Numbered from the stretch's first letter, positions 1 to 9,840 are shown. The stretch is 64,000 nucleotides of DNA from Chitinophaga cymbidii (GCF_007992715.1 NZ_BKAU01000001.1:496001-560000), one strand, 5' to 3'. The notes: generated by a model not told the origin, from the letters alone. Program-made: numbers and translations.

Positions 1-580
1 GCAATTGTGGACAGGTTTGTTACAGGGAGATGAAAGCTTGTTTTACAGGTTGTATGACACACTCTACACAGGAGTCCTAGCCTATGGTCTGAAATTCTCT
101 CCGGACCGCGAACTTGTAAAAGACGCTATTAACCAGACATTCCTGTACCTGTGGCAGAAACGCGCTTCGCTGCCGGATGCACAAAGTCCGCAAGCATACA
201 TTCTTACCGCTTTCAAAAGACGGCTCATCAGCATGCTCGAAAGCCGGCAAGGAATCCCCTCTTCATCCGGATGGCCCGAAACCTGGAACGAGCCCGCAGA
301 AACGTCGCATGAGCAAGTGCTTGTGCACCAGGATGATACTTACCGGTTACAGGAAACCGTATCCGCCGCTATTGCGTCGCTCCCGCCGCGGAAACAGCAA
401 CTGATCCGCCTGAAATACCTGGAAGGTCTCAGCTACCGGGAAATTGCCGTGCGCACCCGCCTGAGCGAGCGCACGATCTATAATAAACTGCATGAAGCCG
501 TCAAAACGCTGAGAACGCAGCTGGCGGACACTGACACTCCCTATCCTTCCGTATTGACGGCACAATTGGCCCTTCGCTAA
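1..580 (+). CDS. ECF RNA polymerase sigma factor, 5' end cut by window edge
   Basis: This is a sigma-70 family factor of the extracytoplasmic-function class, which directs RNA polymerase to promoters of an envelope-signalling regulon. The N-terminal part resembles sigma region 2 (helices around LLQGDESLFYRLYDTLYTG). The C-terminal part is a clear region 4 helix-turn-helix (LPPRKQQLIRLKYLEGLSYREIA, then LSERTIYNKL). The frame is open to the left edge and the TTG at base 5 is probably internal, so a few N-terminal residues are missing. A FecR-type anti-sigma gene starts 66 bp downstream, followed by an STN-type TonB receptor. That is the standard arrangement for trans-envelope control of a receptor operon, so this factor probably drives the genes up to about 8.7 kb. 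Confidence 0.93.
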   Translation, partial: QLWTGLLQGDESLFYRLYDTLYTGVLAYGLKFSPDRELVKDAINQTFLYLWQKRASLPDAQSPQAYILTAFKRRLISMLESRQGIPSSSGWPETWNEPAETSHEQVLVHQDDTYRLQETVSAAIASLPPRKQQLIRLKYLEGLSYREIAVRTRLSERTIYNKLHEAVKTLRTQLADTDTPYPSVLTAQLALR

Positions 581-646
581 AAAAATTTCCCTTTTGAAGG
601 GTAAAAGTTGACCCGCGCCCCCCTCTTCCTATAAAAGCCCTCTTGC

Positions 647-1666
647 ATGCAGCAACCTGTTACCATCGAATACCTGGTAAGCGATGAAACTTTTATAGCC
701 TTCTGCCTTGGAACAGATCCGGATGCCATTGCGTACTGGACACAAAAAGAGCAGCAGCATCCGCAACATTATGCAGTATACCGGGAAGCCCGGGAACTCG
801 TAATGGCCCTGCATGCGTACAGTCAGGCCAAAGAAATAGAAGAAGAAGCATCCAAACTGAAAGCATTGCTGCATGGGCCGGACGAAGCCGTTATGGCCGC
901 CGATGCTATACCTGACGACCGGCGCATACAATGGCGGGTACCCGTTGCCGCCGCTATTGTACTGCTGGCGGGCATCTACTGTTTTCTGCTGCTGCGCAGG
1001 CCCGCAGTTACCTTAATAATGGTGCAGACCAGCGCCGGAGAAACGAAGCAGATCAGCCTGCCGGACGGTTCTTCCATATGGCTGAATGCGGAAAGCCGCC
1101 TGCAATACCCGAAGCCATTCGGGCAAAAGCGCGAGGTCGCACTCCTGGAAGGGGAAGCTTATTTCGATGTGATGCATGATGCGGAAAGACCTTTCCTGGT
1201 TACAACCCCTTCAGGCATGCGAGTGCTGGACATCGGAACGGCATTTAACGTAAAAAGCTACACGGCATTGGAGGAAGAAAGCGTGGGTGTCGTAACCGGG
1301 GAAGTATTACTAAGCCATCCGGGGCATCCCGGGAAAAGCCGTCTGAAGGCAGGAGAAGGCGGTATCGTTGATAAACGCTCCGGTACACTCAGGCTCGCGC
1401 ATTATTCGGGCGAAGCCGCAGGATGGATGAACGGCAATATTGTGCTGAACGATGTCAGCTTCCGTGAATTACAGCTGGTGCTCCGGAATACCTTTAAAAT
1501 ACAATTACTGTTCAGCGACACCGCCATGGCGGATTGCAGGATCACCACCTCCTTCCGCCGCAATGAAAAAATAACGGACATATTACGCACTTTAAAAATA
1601 GTATACGGCATCTCTTATACCACCCGCGGAGATACGATCCGCCTGAAGGGCACGCCCTGTACATGA
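647..1666 (+). CDS. FecR-family anti-sigma factor
   Basis: The 339-residue protein is a single-pass inner-membrane regulator that would hold the upstream ECF sigma factor and receive a signal from the outer-membrane receptor. It has a cytoplasmic N-terminal segment, one hydrophobic span at about residues 98-116 (VPVAAAIVLLAGIYCFLLL), a periplasmic FecR domain at about 125-220 (SLPDGSSIWLNAES, GEAYFDV, and the typical IGTAFNVKSY), and a C-terminal DUF4974-like domain (FRELQLVLRNTF to the end). Its stop overlaps the start of the TonB receptor gene in an ATGA arrangement, indicating translational coupling. Family membership is secure; the signal sensed is not evident. Confidence 0.94.
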   Translation: MQQPVTIEYLVSDETFIAFCLGTDPDAIAYWTQKEQQHPQHYAVYREARELVMALHAYSQAKEIEEEASKLKALLHGPDEAVMAADAIPDDRRIQWRVPVAAAIVLLAGIYCFLLLRRPAVTLIMVQTSAGETKQISLPDGSSIWLNAESRLQYPKPFGQKREVALLEGEAYFDVMHDAERPFLVTTPSGMRVLDIGTAFNVKSYTALEEESVGVVTGEVLLSHPGHPGKSRLKAGEGGIVDKRSGTLRLAHYSGEAAGWMNGNIVLNDVSFRELQLVLRNTFKIQLLFSDTAMADCRITTSFRRNEKITDILRTLKIVYGISYTTRGDTIRLKGTPCT

Positions 1667-4665
1667 AACTCATAGGAATGAATAAAGGGATCATCATATT
1701 TTGCTGGTGCCTTGGTTGTTTAATGACAGCCGGAGCGGAAAGTCATGCCCGGCAGTCGCAGGACAGACGGTATGACATCAACATCAAGGCCGGTACGCTG
1801 GAAGAAGCGCTCCGCCAGATCAGCAGCATCACCAGGCTGAGCCTGACCTACAATCCGAACGACGCCCGGCAGATACGGATAAAAGCGATGGTTGCCCGGC
1901 AGGAAAGCATTCAGCTGATCCTTGGCAGATTATTGAATGGCACCGGTTATACCTTCCTGGTAAACGGCCCGCAGGTGCTGGTATATAAAGAAAGAACACA
2001 TCACGCCAATCCGCCCGTCGTTAAAAAAACGGCGGAGCCAATCCTGCTGACGGGAAAAGTGGTGGATGAAAAAGAGCAACCACTGGAATTTGCATCCGTA
2101 AAGATCAGGGAAACCGGGAGCCTGCTGACAACCGGCAGCGAAGGTGTTTTTCAGCTGGAGATACCCGAACATCTTCCGGTGATACGCATTACCGTGACAT
2201 ACGTAGGCAAACGCACCATAGAAAAAGTGATCGAACGAAAAGAATACAGCCGGCCGCAACTATTCCGGATGCAAGACCTCAGCCTTTCCCTCGAAGGCGT
2301 GCAGGTAACCGGTGTACAGAAAGCATTACAATCCAACTCCTCCATCGTATTCGACCGTGAAGCCATCGAACAGTCGCAGGCATTCAGCATGGCCGACATT
2401 CTGAACAACCTGCCCGGCAAAGAGATCAAGGCGCCCAATCTGCACCAGGTACAAACCCTTACGCTGCGTACAAGCGCTGACGCCGCCGCGGGAATGAACA
2501 ACTCCCTCGGCACAGCATTCATCGTAGATGACATTCTGCTCTCCAACAACGCCAACATGCAAACGAAAAGCATTGGAAAATACGGCAGAACCCCAATCTC
2601 CCAGGCCGGCATCGGCAGCTTTGACGTTCCGTTTACCGGGCTGGACCTTCGGGATATTCCGGTGAATAATATTGAAAGGATAGAAGTCATATCCGGCATT
2701 GCCTCCGCGCAATACGGCGATATCACCAACGGCGCCGTGATCATCGACCGGCAGGCAGGCAAAAACGCTTTGCAATTGGGAATCGGCATCAGCGGATATT
2801 CTACCCAGTATTCACTTTCGAAAGGTCTGGCGCTCGGCAAAAAACTGGGCGCATTAAACCTCTCGGCAAACTATCTCAAAAGCAACCAGAATCCGACAAC
2901 CAACCTGCAAACTTACGGCCGCATGAACCTGGGGTTGATGTGGACAGACCACTTCGGTAAAAACATCAAGAATACGGTATCTGTCGATTACAGCTTTCGC
3001 AATGACGATATCAGGGTAGATCCCGAAGACAACAGAGAAAAGAAAACATACATCAAAAGCCGGAACATCCGCATTTCAAACCGTACCGCTTTTACCATTC
3101 ATCATGATTACCTGAAACGGATCAGCCTCAGCATGGGATACAGCAGCGGCAGCCAGGAATCCTACACGCAATACGCCTTCAACAGCGATCCGAAGCCAGT
3201 GGCGGACAAAGACACCACCGGCATCTATGAAGGTTATTATATTCCCGGCATCTACACCTCGATAGATCATATCATGGGCAAACCGGAGAACTTCAACGGA
3301 AACCTTGTTATCAATGGCGAGGTCACCACCGGACAGATCCTGCATCAGCTAAGCACAGGCGCCAATCTCTACATCTCCAATAACGGCGGAAAGGGAGTGA
3401 TCGTAAACCCCGACGCGCCCCGTTTCGCCAACCAGAACTTCCAGAACGAGCGCCCTTACAGCTTCAACCTGATGCCGGCCATTATCAACAGCGGGTTCTT
3501 CCTGCAGGATAATTTTGAATCGACGGTGGCGGGACGCACATTGACGACGAACGCCGGATTGCGGTATGATGTGCAGAATGGACAGGGCACCCTGCAACCT
3601 CGTCTGAATATGGGCTATCGCCTTAACAAAGCCTGGCAGCTGACATTTGGATATGGCCTTGCCACCAAAGCGCCTACCATGGCCTACCGTTATCCCGGCC
3701 CCATTTATTTCGACCTCCCTTTGCTGGAAGTATATAACGCCGATCCCGCCAGGCGCGTTTTCCTGGTATATACCGAAAAACTCCTGCCGGACAACAGCTC
3801 GCTCAAGCCAATGAGATCCAGCCAGCTGGAAGGCGGTGTGAAATACAATGGCGGCTGGTTTAACAGCTCCCTGTTCGCGTACTACAAACGCAACCGCAAC
3901 GGCTTCTCCACCACAGAACAGTTTAAAACATTCCAGCTGCCGGTATACGACTACAAGATCGAAAACGATCAACTCGTTTACTGGCAGACGGATAGCGTGG
4001 CTACTAAGTTAAGCGCGGCCCTGCGTTATAACAGGGTCACGAACGGCACGTCCAGTAATGACATCGGTGTGGAATGGTTCATCAATACGCAACAGGTAAA
4101 ATCGATCCGCACCAGCTTTTCGATGGTGACCAGCTTCAGCTTCAGCGATTTCACCAATAATTTTCAACGGCTCAAATTTGCGGATGCAGACCTTCAGTCA
4201 CTGCACAACGTGATGTACGGCGTTTACCCGGTTACGCAGTATAAATACTGGTCTCTCTCCAGCAAGTTCAATACCACCACGCATATTCCCAAACTGGGCT
4301 TTATTGTAAACATCGCTACGGACGTATTCTTCACACGGCAGCGGAAAAGCAGGAATGGCAGTCAGATGCCGTTGGGATATGCCGATCTGCAAAGCAATTA
4401 CTATGCGTTCGGCCCGCATTCGGACGCAGATCCCGTATACCTGGCATTAGGCGCGTACGACACGGAAGATGCCGATGGATCGGACCCTTTTTATCTGAAT
4501 TTCCATTTACAGGTAGCCAAAGAGATCAGGAAGAAGATCCGGTTCTCCGTGCGCGCCTATAACATATTCAACTTACGCAGCCGGGTATATAATCCGGCCA
4601 CAGATGCTGTAAGATCATTAAGAGAACCGGTTAGCGTTTCCGGAGAAATATCATTCAAATTCTAA
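1663..4665 (+). CDS. STN-domain TonB-dependent outer membrane receptor
   Basis: This 1000-residue receptor starts with a signal peptide ending near residue 30. A secretin/TonB short N-terminal (STN) domain follows at about 35-112 and is the part that contacts FecR-type proteins. Next come a carboxypeptidase-D-like regulatory repeat at about 130-215 (GKVVDEKEQPLEFASVKI), a plug domain at about 225-360 (IERIEVISGIASAQYGDITNGAVI), and a 22-strand-type beta barrel to the terminal aromatic residue. The STN domain together with the adjacent sigma/FecR genes makes this a transducer as well as an importer. Whether the cargo is a ferric or heme compound or another nutrient cannot be read from sequence. 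The start overlaps the FecR stop by 4 bp. Confidence 0.94.
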   Translation: MKLIGMNKGIIIFCWCLGCLMTAGAESHARQSQDRRYDINIKAGTLEEALRQISSITRLSLTYNPNDARQIRIKAMVARQESIQLILGRLLNGTGYTFLVNGPQVLVYKERTHHANPPVVKKTAEPILLTGKVVDEKEQPLEFASVKIRETGSLLTTGSEGVFQLEIPEHLPVIRITVTYVGKRTIEKVIERKEYSRPQLFRMQDLSLSLEGVQVTGVQKALQSNSSIVFDREAIEQSQAFSMADILNNLPGKEIKAPNLHQVQTLTLRTSADAAAGMNNSLGTAFIVDDILLSNNANMQTKSIGKYGRTPISQAGIGSFDVPFTGLDLRDIPVNNIERIEVISGIASAQYGDITNGAVIIDRQAGKNALQLGIGISGYSTQYSLSKGLALGKKLGALNLSANYLKSNQNPTTNLQTYGRMNLGLMWTDHFGKNIKNTVSVDYSFRNDDIRVDPEDNREKKTYIKSRNIRISNRTAFTIHHDYLKRISLSMGYSSGSQESYTQYAFNSDPKPVADKDTTGIYEGYYIPGIYTSIDHIMGKPENFNGNLVINGEVTTGQILHQLSTGANLYISNNGGKGVIVNPDAPRFANQNFQNERPYSFNLMPAIINSGFFLQDNFESTVAGRTLTTNAGLRYDVQNGQGTLQPRLNMGYRLNKAWQLTFGYGLATKAPTMAYRYPGPIYFDLPLLEVYNADPARRVFLVYTEKLLPDNSSLKPMRSSQLEGGVKYNGGWFNSSLFAYYKRNRNGFSTTEQFKTFQLPVYDYKIENDQLVYWQTDSVATKLSAALRYNRVTNGTSSNDIGVEWFINTQQVKSIRTSFSMVTSFSFSDFTNNFQRLKFADADLQSLHNVMYGVYPVTQYKYWSLSSKFNTTTHIPKLGFIVNIATDVFFTRQRKSRNGSQMPLGYADLQSNYYAFGPHSDADPVYLALGAYDTEDADGSDPFYLNFHLQVAKEIRKKIRFSVRAYNIFNLRSRVYNPATDAVRSLREPVSVSGEISFKF

Positions 4666-4678
4666 AAATCAAAAGTAT

Positions 4679-6013
4679 ATGAAAAAAAATATCTGCCTGG
4701 TATTGGCAGGGCTGTTGGGACTGCTGGCAGCCTGTAGCAAAAAAGACGACGGCCTGAGGCCGGTATCCATCACCGTTAAGCTCGCTCCGGCGGCTGAAAT
4801 GGGAGCCATCGACATTCCTTATAAAGGAGCCGTGATCACCATTTCAAACCTCACCACCGGTCAATCATATAAAGACAGCCTGGCTGTGGAAACAGACCAG
4901 GTTACTTTCGCCAGCGTAGTGCCCGGCAGCTATGACGTAGCGGTACGTCTGAACGTGTCCGCCGCCGATTACGAAGCCGTCACCGGCATCAAGGCCGATG
5001 GGTCCGTATTCTTTTCCGGTGCCGCCAACGCACAGTCTGCCGTTGCGGAACAGAACACCATCAATGTAAGCCTCCGCACCGGTAGCGGAGAAGGCAGCTG
5101 GGTCATCAAACAGATTTATTACGCCGGTTCAGACACCAAAGATGGCGCCCTCTTCCGCGACCAGTTCATTGAATTGTACAATAATTCTGCGGACGTATTG
5201 TATGCGGACAGCCTGTACATCTGCCAGGTGGAAGGCGTTAATACAGCGATGGAAAAGATCGATATGAGCAAGCCATACTATCTGCCAACAGGTCAGTGGG
5301 ACTGGACGAAAGCACCCGGCATGGCGGACGCTAATGCCAATACGGACTATATCTATGCAGGCGCCCTCTTCCGCATTCCCGGAACCGGCAATACCTACCC
5401 GGTACAGCCCGGTGAAAGCATTATCATTGCCGCTACAGCGATCAACCATAAAGTGCCCTACGTTGGCACCAACGGTACAACATATTCTGTACGCAACCCT
5501 GACCTGACCGTAGACCTGAGCGGTGCTGATTTTGACGTGTACATGGGCGACCAGCCCGGCGTAAACCCGCTCGGAACAGACCTGAAAACAGACAAAACAC
5601 ACCTGACCGTTATCCTGAATTCGAGCCGCGACCTGGTGCTGGATAACCCCGGCCGGGAAGGCTTGCTGATCTTCAAGTCCAACGCAGATATTACCACCTG
5701 GAAATCGTTCAAATCACCGGACAACCTGGCTTCCGGAAAGCTCAGGGTGCAAATGCCGAAAAGCGCCATGAATATTTTTGATATCGTGGAAATGCAGCCG
5801 ACGGAGCAGACCAAACGTGTTCCGAAAAGGATCTCCCTGGACCAGGACGCCGGCTTTGCTTATGTAACCGACGGCTCCTATTCATCACAGTCGCTGCTTC
5901 GCAAAACACAGAAAAAAGAAGATGGCAGAACCGTTTTGCAGGACACAAATAACTCATCTGTAGATTTTGTGACCATCACGGCAGACCCTTCCGGAAATGC
6001 TTTTGTGCAATAA
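4679..6013 (+). CDS. DUF4876-like surface lipoprotein with lamin-tail-like region
   Basis: The 444-residue protein starts with a lipoprotein signal peptide (lipobox LAAC, Cys19), so it should be anchored to the outer membrane. An early beta-sandwich-like segment (residues about 30-140) resembles carboxypeptidase regulatory folds. A middle region starting near GSWVIKQIYYAG and containing FIELYNNSADVLYADSLYI looks like a lamin-tail-type beta domain, matching my memory of DUF4876 proteins. It sits 13 bp after the TonB receptor and shares a TAATG junction with the next gene. By position it may be a surface partner of the receptor, in the way SusD serves SusC, but its ligand is unknown. Confidence 0.78.
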   Translation: MKKNICLVLAGLLGLLAACSKKDDGLRPVSITVKLAPAAEMGAIDIPYKGAVITISNLTTGQSYKDSLAVETDQVTFASVVPGSYDVAVRLNVSAADYEAVTGIKADGSVFFSGAANAQSAVAEQNTINVSLRTGSGEGSWVIKQIYYAGSDTKDGALFRDQFIELYNNSADVLYADSLYICQVEGVNTAMEKIDMSKPYYLPTGQWDWTKAPGMADANANTDYIYAGALFRIPGTGNTYPVQPGESIIIAATAINHKVPYVGTNGTTYSVRNPDLTVDLSGADFDVYMGDQPGVNPLGTDLKTDKTHLTVILNSSRDLVLDNPGREGLLIFKSNADITTWKSFKSPDNLASGKLRVQMPKSAMNIFDIVEMQPTEQTKRVPKRISLDQDAGFAYVTDGSYSSQSLLRKTQKKEDGRTVLQDTNNSSVDFVTITADPSGNAFVQ

Positions 6014-7575
6014 TGAAGATGACCAGACATTTTTTCAATATAAAGATCATGCTGGCAGGATCGCTGCTGATACTGTCTGCCACCGCTACGGCGCAGGTGC
6101 AGACGGTATCGGACAGCATCTGGCTGTTCCGTCCTGCGCAGGCGGACTATTGGCAAACCGTGGGTTCCGTAACCGGACTGGTGAGCTACCCCGTATCAAA
6201 CACCGGCATGTTCTCGCTTGCCGGGCACCTGGAAGATGGCGGATTGCGGCAGGCCCAGGTTCCGCAGCAGCACAGGGACGTTACGTTTTCAACCACCGGC
6301 ATACGTACCCTGCAACGGTTCAGGGTATATGGAAAGTTCACCTACCAGCGCAGCAGCCAGGATAGCCTCTCGTGGTCACTGATGGGCATGCCGGACCATA
6401 CACGTCCTTTTTATTATGCAGCCGGCAAAGCGGGCAGTTTCGAGCGGCAGTTGTATGATATCAGCGGCCGTGTTGCCTATACGCTGAAAGAGAACCGCCT
6501 CTTTGTGGGATCAGGTGTGGAATACCTGTACAATACCGCTCACCGCTCTGAAGATCCGAGGCCCTCTGTAAAGAACTTTTCGCTGGTGCTGAAACCGGAG
6601 CTGTCCTGGCAAAAAGGGCGTCACGTTGCCGGCATTATGGCGCAGTGGGGATACGGTTATGAAAGCAACAGCATCAAATACATCAATTCCAGGTATCAGA
6701 ACAACTATGACAGCTATCCCGAACGCCGGACCTGGCTGATGATGGGGATGGGATACATGCAGCCGCGGGCGAGTAACAGCCAGCAAATGGATGTACGGGT
6801 ACGCATACTGGGTGGCGCCCTGCATCATGTATACAACGGAGTGGACTGGCAATGGAAAAACAGTCTTGCATGGGAACGCCGTAAAGACAAATATGGCAGT
6901 CCATCCTCCACCAGCGTCAGAGATCTTGAATGGGCTGCTTATACGCTGGACAATTACCGTTTGAATATCAGCGCAGCAAAAGGTCTGCAACATACGGTCC
7001 GCCTGGAAGCCATGCATAGTACCGGCAATGACTTCAACGTCTTCACCGGTTCGCCCCTGTTGCCGGCGCTCAATGCGCAGAATTACCGGTACCGGTTCAG
7101 CAGCGTATTGCTGGACTACGGAAAAACAGGCATAAAAGGCATCGGCTGGGGAACCACGTTGCAATGGCAACAGTCAGACCGGAAAGACTTTGTAACAGCC
7201 CATTCCCTGCGCTACACCCATCTCACACCAATGATCTTCGGTGAATTATACGGTGGTAAAAGCTTTTATCTGCAATTGAAAGGCGGCGTACGCTGGCCGA
7301 TGTCCACATCGGTAAATATACTACCCACCCAACGAACCGCATTCTCAACGGAGGTGGTATACCGGGATTATTACTATTGGTCTTCCACCACAGGAATATT
7401 GCAGCTGAACGCGAATTACATCAACCGGAAAATAATTGCTAAAATGCCCGCGGGAGTGGGATTGAAAATAGCATATGACCGCCTGCTTCAGGAAGCGGAG
7501 AGAATGGTGACAGACGTGCCTGAAATAGGCCCGTACAGGATACAGGGCGAATTAAGTTTCAGTTTTTATCTTTAA
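6013..7575 (+). CDS. DUF6850-like outer membrane beta-barrel protein
   Basis: The 520-residue protein has a signal peptide (cleavage probably after TATA near residue 25). The rest is rich in alternating aromatic and polar strands and ends in a terminal aromatic strand (LSFSFYL), as expected for an outer-membrane barrel. It resembles the DUF6850 proteins that I recall beside DUF4876 genes. Its ATG overlaps the previous stop codon by one base; an alternative ATG lies 6 bp downstream. The tight coupling suggests that the lipoprotein and this barrel work together. No catalytic motif is visible and the function is unknown. Confidence 0.72.
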   Translation: MKMTRHFFNIKIMLAGSLLILSATATAQVQTVSDSIWLFRPAQADYWQTVGSVTGLVSYPVSNTGMFSLAGHLEDGGLRQAQVPQQHRDVTFSTTGIRTLQRFRVYGKFTYQRSSQDSLSWSLMGMPDHTRPFYYAAGKAGSFERQLYDISGRVAYTLKENRLFVGSGVEYLYNTAHRSEDPRPSVKNFSLVLKPELSWQKGRHVAGIMAQWGYGYESNSIKYINSRYQNNYDSYPERRTWLMMGMGYMQPRASNSQQMDVRVRILGGALHHVYNGVDWQWKNSLAWERRKDKYGSPSSTSVRDLEWAAYTLDNYRLNISAAKGLQHTVRLEAMHSTGNDFNVFTGSPLLPALNAQNYRYRFSSVLLDYGKTGIKGIGWGTTLQWQQSDRKDFVTAHSLRYTHLTPMIFGELYGGKSFYLQLKGGVRWPMSTSVNILPTQRTAFSTEVVYRDYYYWSSTTGILQLNANYINRKIIAKMPAGVGLKIAYDRLLQEAERMVTDVPEIGPYRIQGELSFSFYL

Positions 7576-7615
7576 AATGGTCTGATAAACGATAAGGAAG
7601 TATTAAATCACTACA

Positions 7616-8725
7616 ATGAAAAGCATCTCGATTGTATTGTCCATGCTGTTGCTGATCGTGTTCATGTGCTCATTGAACCCGAAGCAGGACAGTTTAAGAG
7701 CATTGTACGAAAGACCCGTCAGCGAATGGCCGCGCCCCGTGATAGACAGCGGCGTGCAATGGAAAGAGCTGGAACCGCTGGAACCCGATACCAGCCTTGT
7801 TACGCAGTTAAAAGATCCCCAGGTCGATCTTGGGAGAATACTCTTCTTTGATCCGCGTCTTTCCGGTTCCAAACAAATATCCTGTAGCAGTTGCCACGAT
7901 CCGGACCTGTCCTGGGGAGATGGCCGCCGCGTATCACTTGGCCATGATCATCTGCAAGGCTCCCGGAATACGCTGTCCCTCCTGAATGTAGCCATCCACA
8001 AGGAGTTTTTCTGGGACGGAAGGGCCGGTTCACTGGAAGCACAGGCACTCAGCCCCATTGGCGCGCATCACGAAATGAATATGCAACCGGAAGTGCTGCC
8101 CAAAACACTCCGGGAAATAACCGGTTATGCTCAACTATTCAAAGCAGCCTATGGCAATGACAGCATTAATATGGACCGCATACAGCGCGCGCTGGCAGCA
8201 TTTGAAAGCACCATCCGCAGCCGCCGCAGCCGTTTCGATCTTTTCATGAACGGCAATTATAAACGGCTTTCCGATGAAGAAATACATGGCCTCCACCTTT
8301 TCCGCACAAAAGCGCGCTGCATGAACTGCCATAACGGCCAGTATATGACCGATAACCAGTTTCATAACATCGGTCTTACCTATTACAAAAGAAAATATGA
8401 AGACCTTGGCCGCTATCATATAACCGGCAACCCTGCGGATGTGGGCCGCTTCCGTACGCCCTCTCTGCGGGATGTAATGCTGACCCGCCCCTGGATGCAT
8501 AATGGTCTATTTGATAATATCGATGGCGTCATTAATATTTATAACAGTGGCATGCAAATGATGAAACCCAAGCCGGGACAGGAAAAGGATTCCCTTTTTC
8601 CCCGTACGGACCCGCTCATGCAACCGCTTGACCTGACCCCTGAAGAGAAAAAGGCACTGGTGGCGTTCCTGCACGCCATCACCGGCGTGCCGTATAAAAT
8701 GAGGAGGCCCACCCTTCCGGAGTAG
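7616..8725 (+). CDS. Di-heme cytochrome c peroxidase (CcpA/MauG family)
   Basis: The 369-residue protein has two c-type heme attachment motifs, CSSCH (residues 90-94) and CMNCH (235-239). It also has the family segments LGRILFFDPRLSGSKQISC, FFWDGRAGSLEAQA, and RFRTPSLRDVMLTRPWMHNG. Such enzymes reduce hydrogen peroxide in the periplasm, or oxidise other substrates in MauG-type members. A hydrophobic N-terminus (residues 1-20) gives export; a lipobox is not convincing. The 40-bp gap to the preceding barrel gene suggests that it closes the same operon, which links a redox enzyme to a sigma/FecR-controlled uptake system. The substrate is not known. Confidence 0.93.
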   Translation: MKSISIVLSMLLLIVFMCSLNPKQDSLRALYERPVSEWPRPVIDSGVQWKELEPLEPDTSLVTQLKDPQVDLGRILFFDPRLSGSKQISCSSCHDPDLSWGDGRRVSLGHDHLQGSRNTLSLLNVAIHKEFFWDGRAGSLEAQALSPIGAHHEMNMQPEVLPKTLREITGYAQLFKAAYGNDSINMDRIQRALAAFESTIRSRRSRFDLFMNGNYKRLSDEEIHGLHLFRTKARCMNCHNGQYMTDNQFHNIGLTYYKRKYEDLGRYHITGNPADVGRFRTPSLRDVMLTRPWMHNGLFDNIDGVINIYNSGMQMMKPKPGQEKDSLFPRTDPLMQPLDLTPEEKKALVAFLHAITGVPYKMRRPTLPE

Positions 8726-8779
8726 AGGCGGAAAATACCGCCCCTGCTCCCTCCCCAAAAAAAGTGCTTTAGTCTACAA

Positions 8780-8838
8780 TTTTGGTGGCGAAAAAATACC
8801 CTACCTTTATCCCGCTGGCAGAAAAACAGCCACCAAAA
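8780..8838. repeat. 10-bp perfect inverted repeat in a 261-bp intergenic region
   Basis: TTTTGGTGGC (8780-8789) pairs exactly with GCCACCAAAA (8829-8838) across a 39-bp loop. The loop holds TACCTTTA (8801-8808), close to the Bacteroidota -7 consensus. The rest of 8726-8986, between the peroxidase and permease genes, shows only a short GGCGG/CCGCC hairpin just after the peroxidase stop. The repeat could be a regulatory stem or operator for the permease gene; nothing decides this. Confidence 0.4.
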
Positions 8839-8986
8839 CATCCTTAAATGCAGTAAAAGCAGTTAAGGAAAAGGAACCAATCATCACGCAAAACCAACAT
8901 TAAAAAAAACGCAATTGTCCGCACCCCCGCGGCTTATTCCTTGCTGTGATAAGTATTTCTTCCTTTTTCCGTGCGCTGCATGAAGG

Positions 8987-9835
8987 ATGCACTATTTCAC
9001 GAAAATTGTTTGCAAGGACATGGACCTGCTGTCTGTATTATTATTAGTTGGACTCGGATTTTTTATCGGCACCTTCGGTACGCTGATCGGTGCCGGCGGA
9101 GGTTTTATTCTGATGCCGCTTTTGCTGCTGATGTATCCCGATATGCCGCCCGATGTCCTTACCAGTATCTCTCTTTCCGTCGTCTTTCTGAATGCAACAT
9201 CAGGTTCCATTGCCTATGCCCGCAAGAAACGCATCGATTACCGCTCCGCGCTCATCTTTGCCGTTGCCACACTGCCCGGCGCCATCGCCGGCGCCATGAT
9301 CACTACGGTGATGTCACGCCACGTTTTTAACATCATCCTCGGCGTATTGCTCATTGCCGTATCCGTTTTCCTCATGCTGAAGCCCCAACAGGGTGCTTAT
9401 GCGGGGAAAGTGAACCGTGGCAAGTGTGTGGACAGGCACCTGGTGGAACGGACGGGCGAAGAGCACCGTTTTTCTTTCAACATCTGGACGGGCATCCTGA
9501 TCAGTTTTCTTGTGGGATTTGTGAGCAGTCTTTTAGGCATTGGCGGCGGTATCATTCATGTGCCGGCGCTGATCAGCCTGCTGAATTTCCCGATCCACGT
9601 AGCTACGGCCACTTCGCACCTGATACTCGCTGTGATGGCGCTCGCCGGCACAGTGGTGCACATGATCCAGGGCAGCTTCTGGGAAGGCTGGCAAACGGCT
9701 GTTTCTATCGGCACGGGTGTGGTGATTGGTGCGCAGTTGGGCGCGGGACTGTCTTCCCGGGTAAAACCTAAAGGCATCATACTTGCACTGGCGGGGGCTT
9801 TGCTGATAGTAGGCGTACGGCTGATATTCGCCTGA
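8987..9835 (+). CDS. TSUP family (TauE/SafE-like) membrane permease
   Basis: This integral membrane protein belongs to the sulfite exporter TauE/SafE family, whose members move sulfur-containing or small organic anions. It shows two homologous halves, each starting with a glycine-rich signature: GLGFFIGTFGTLIGAGGGFILMPLLLL near the N-terminus and GFVSSLLGIGGGIIHVPAL near residue 175. Six to eight hydrophobic spans are apparent. The listed start gives 282 residues, but the ATG at 9020 (MDLLSVLLLVGLGFF) is a more natural start directly before the first span. It ends 5 bp before the convergent purine permease gene. The substrate is not inferable. Confidence 0.88.
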   Translation: MHYFTKIVCKDMDLLSVLLLVGLGFFIGTFGTLIGAGGGFILMPLLLLMYPDMPPDVLTSISLSVVFLNATSGSIAYARKKRIDYRSALIFAVATLPGAIAGAMITTVMSRHVFNIILGVLLIAVSVFLMLKPQQGAYAGKVNRGKCVDRHLVERTGEEHRFSFNIWTGILISFLVGFVSSLLGIGGGIIHVPALISLLNFPIHVATATSHLILAVMALAGTVVHMIQGSFWEGWQTAVSIGTGVVIGAQLGAGLSSRVKPKGIILALAGALLIVGVRLIFA

Positions 9836-9840
9836 GCAGG

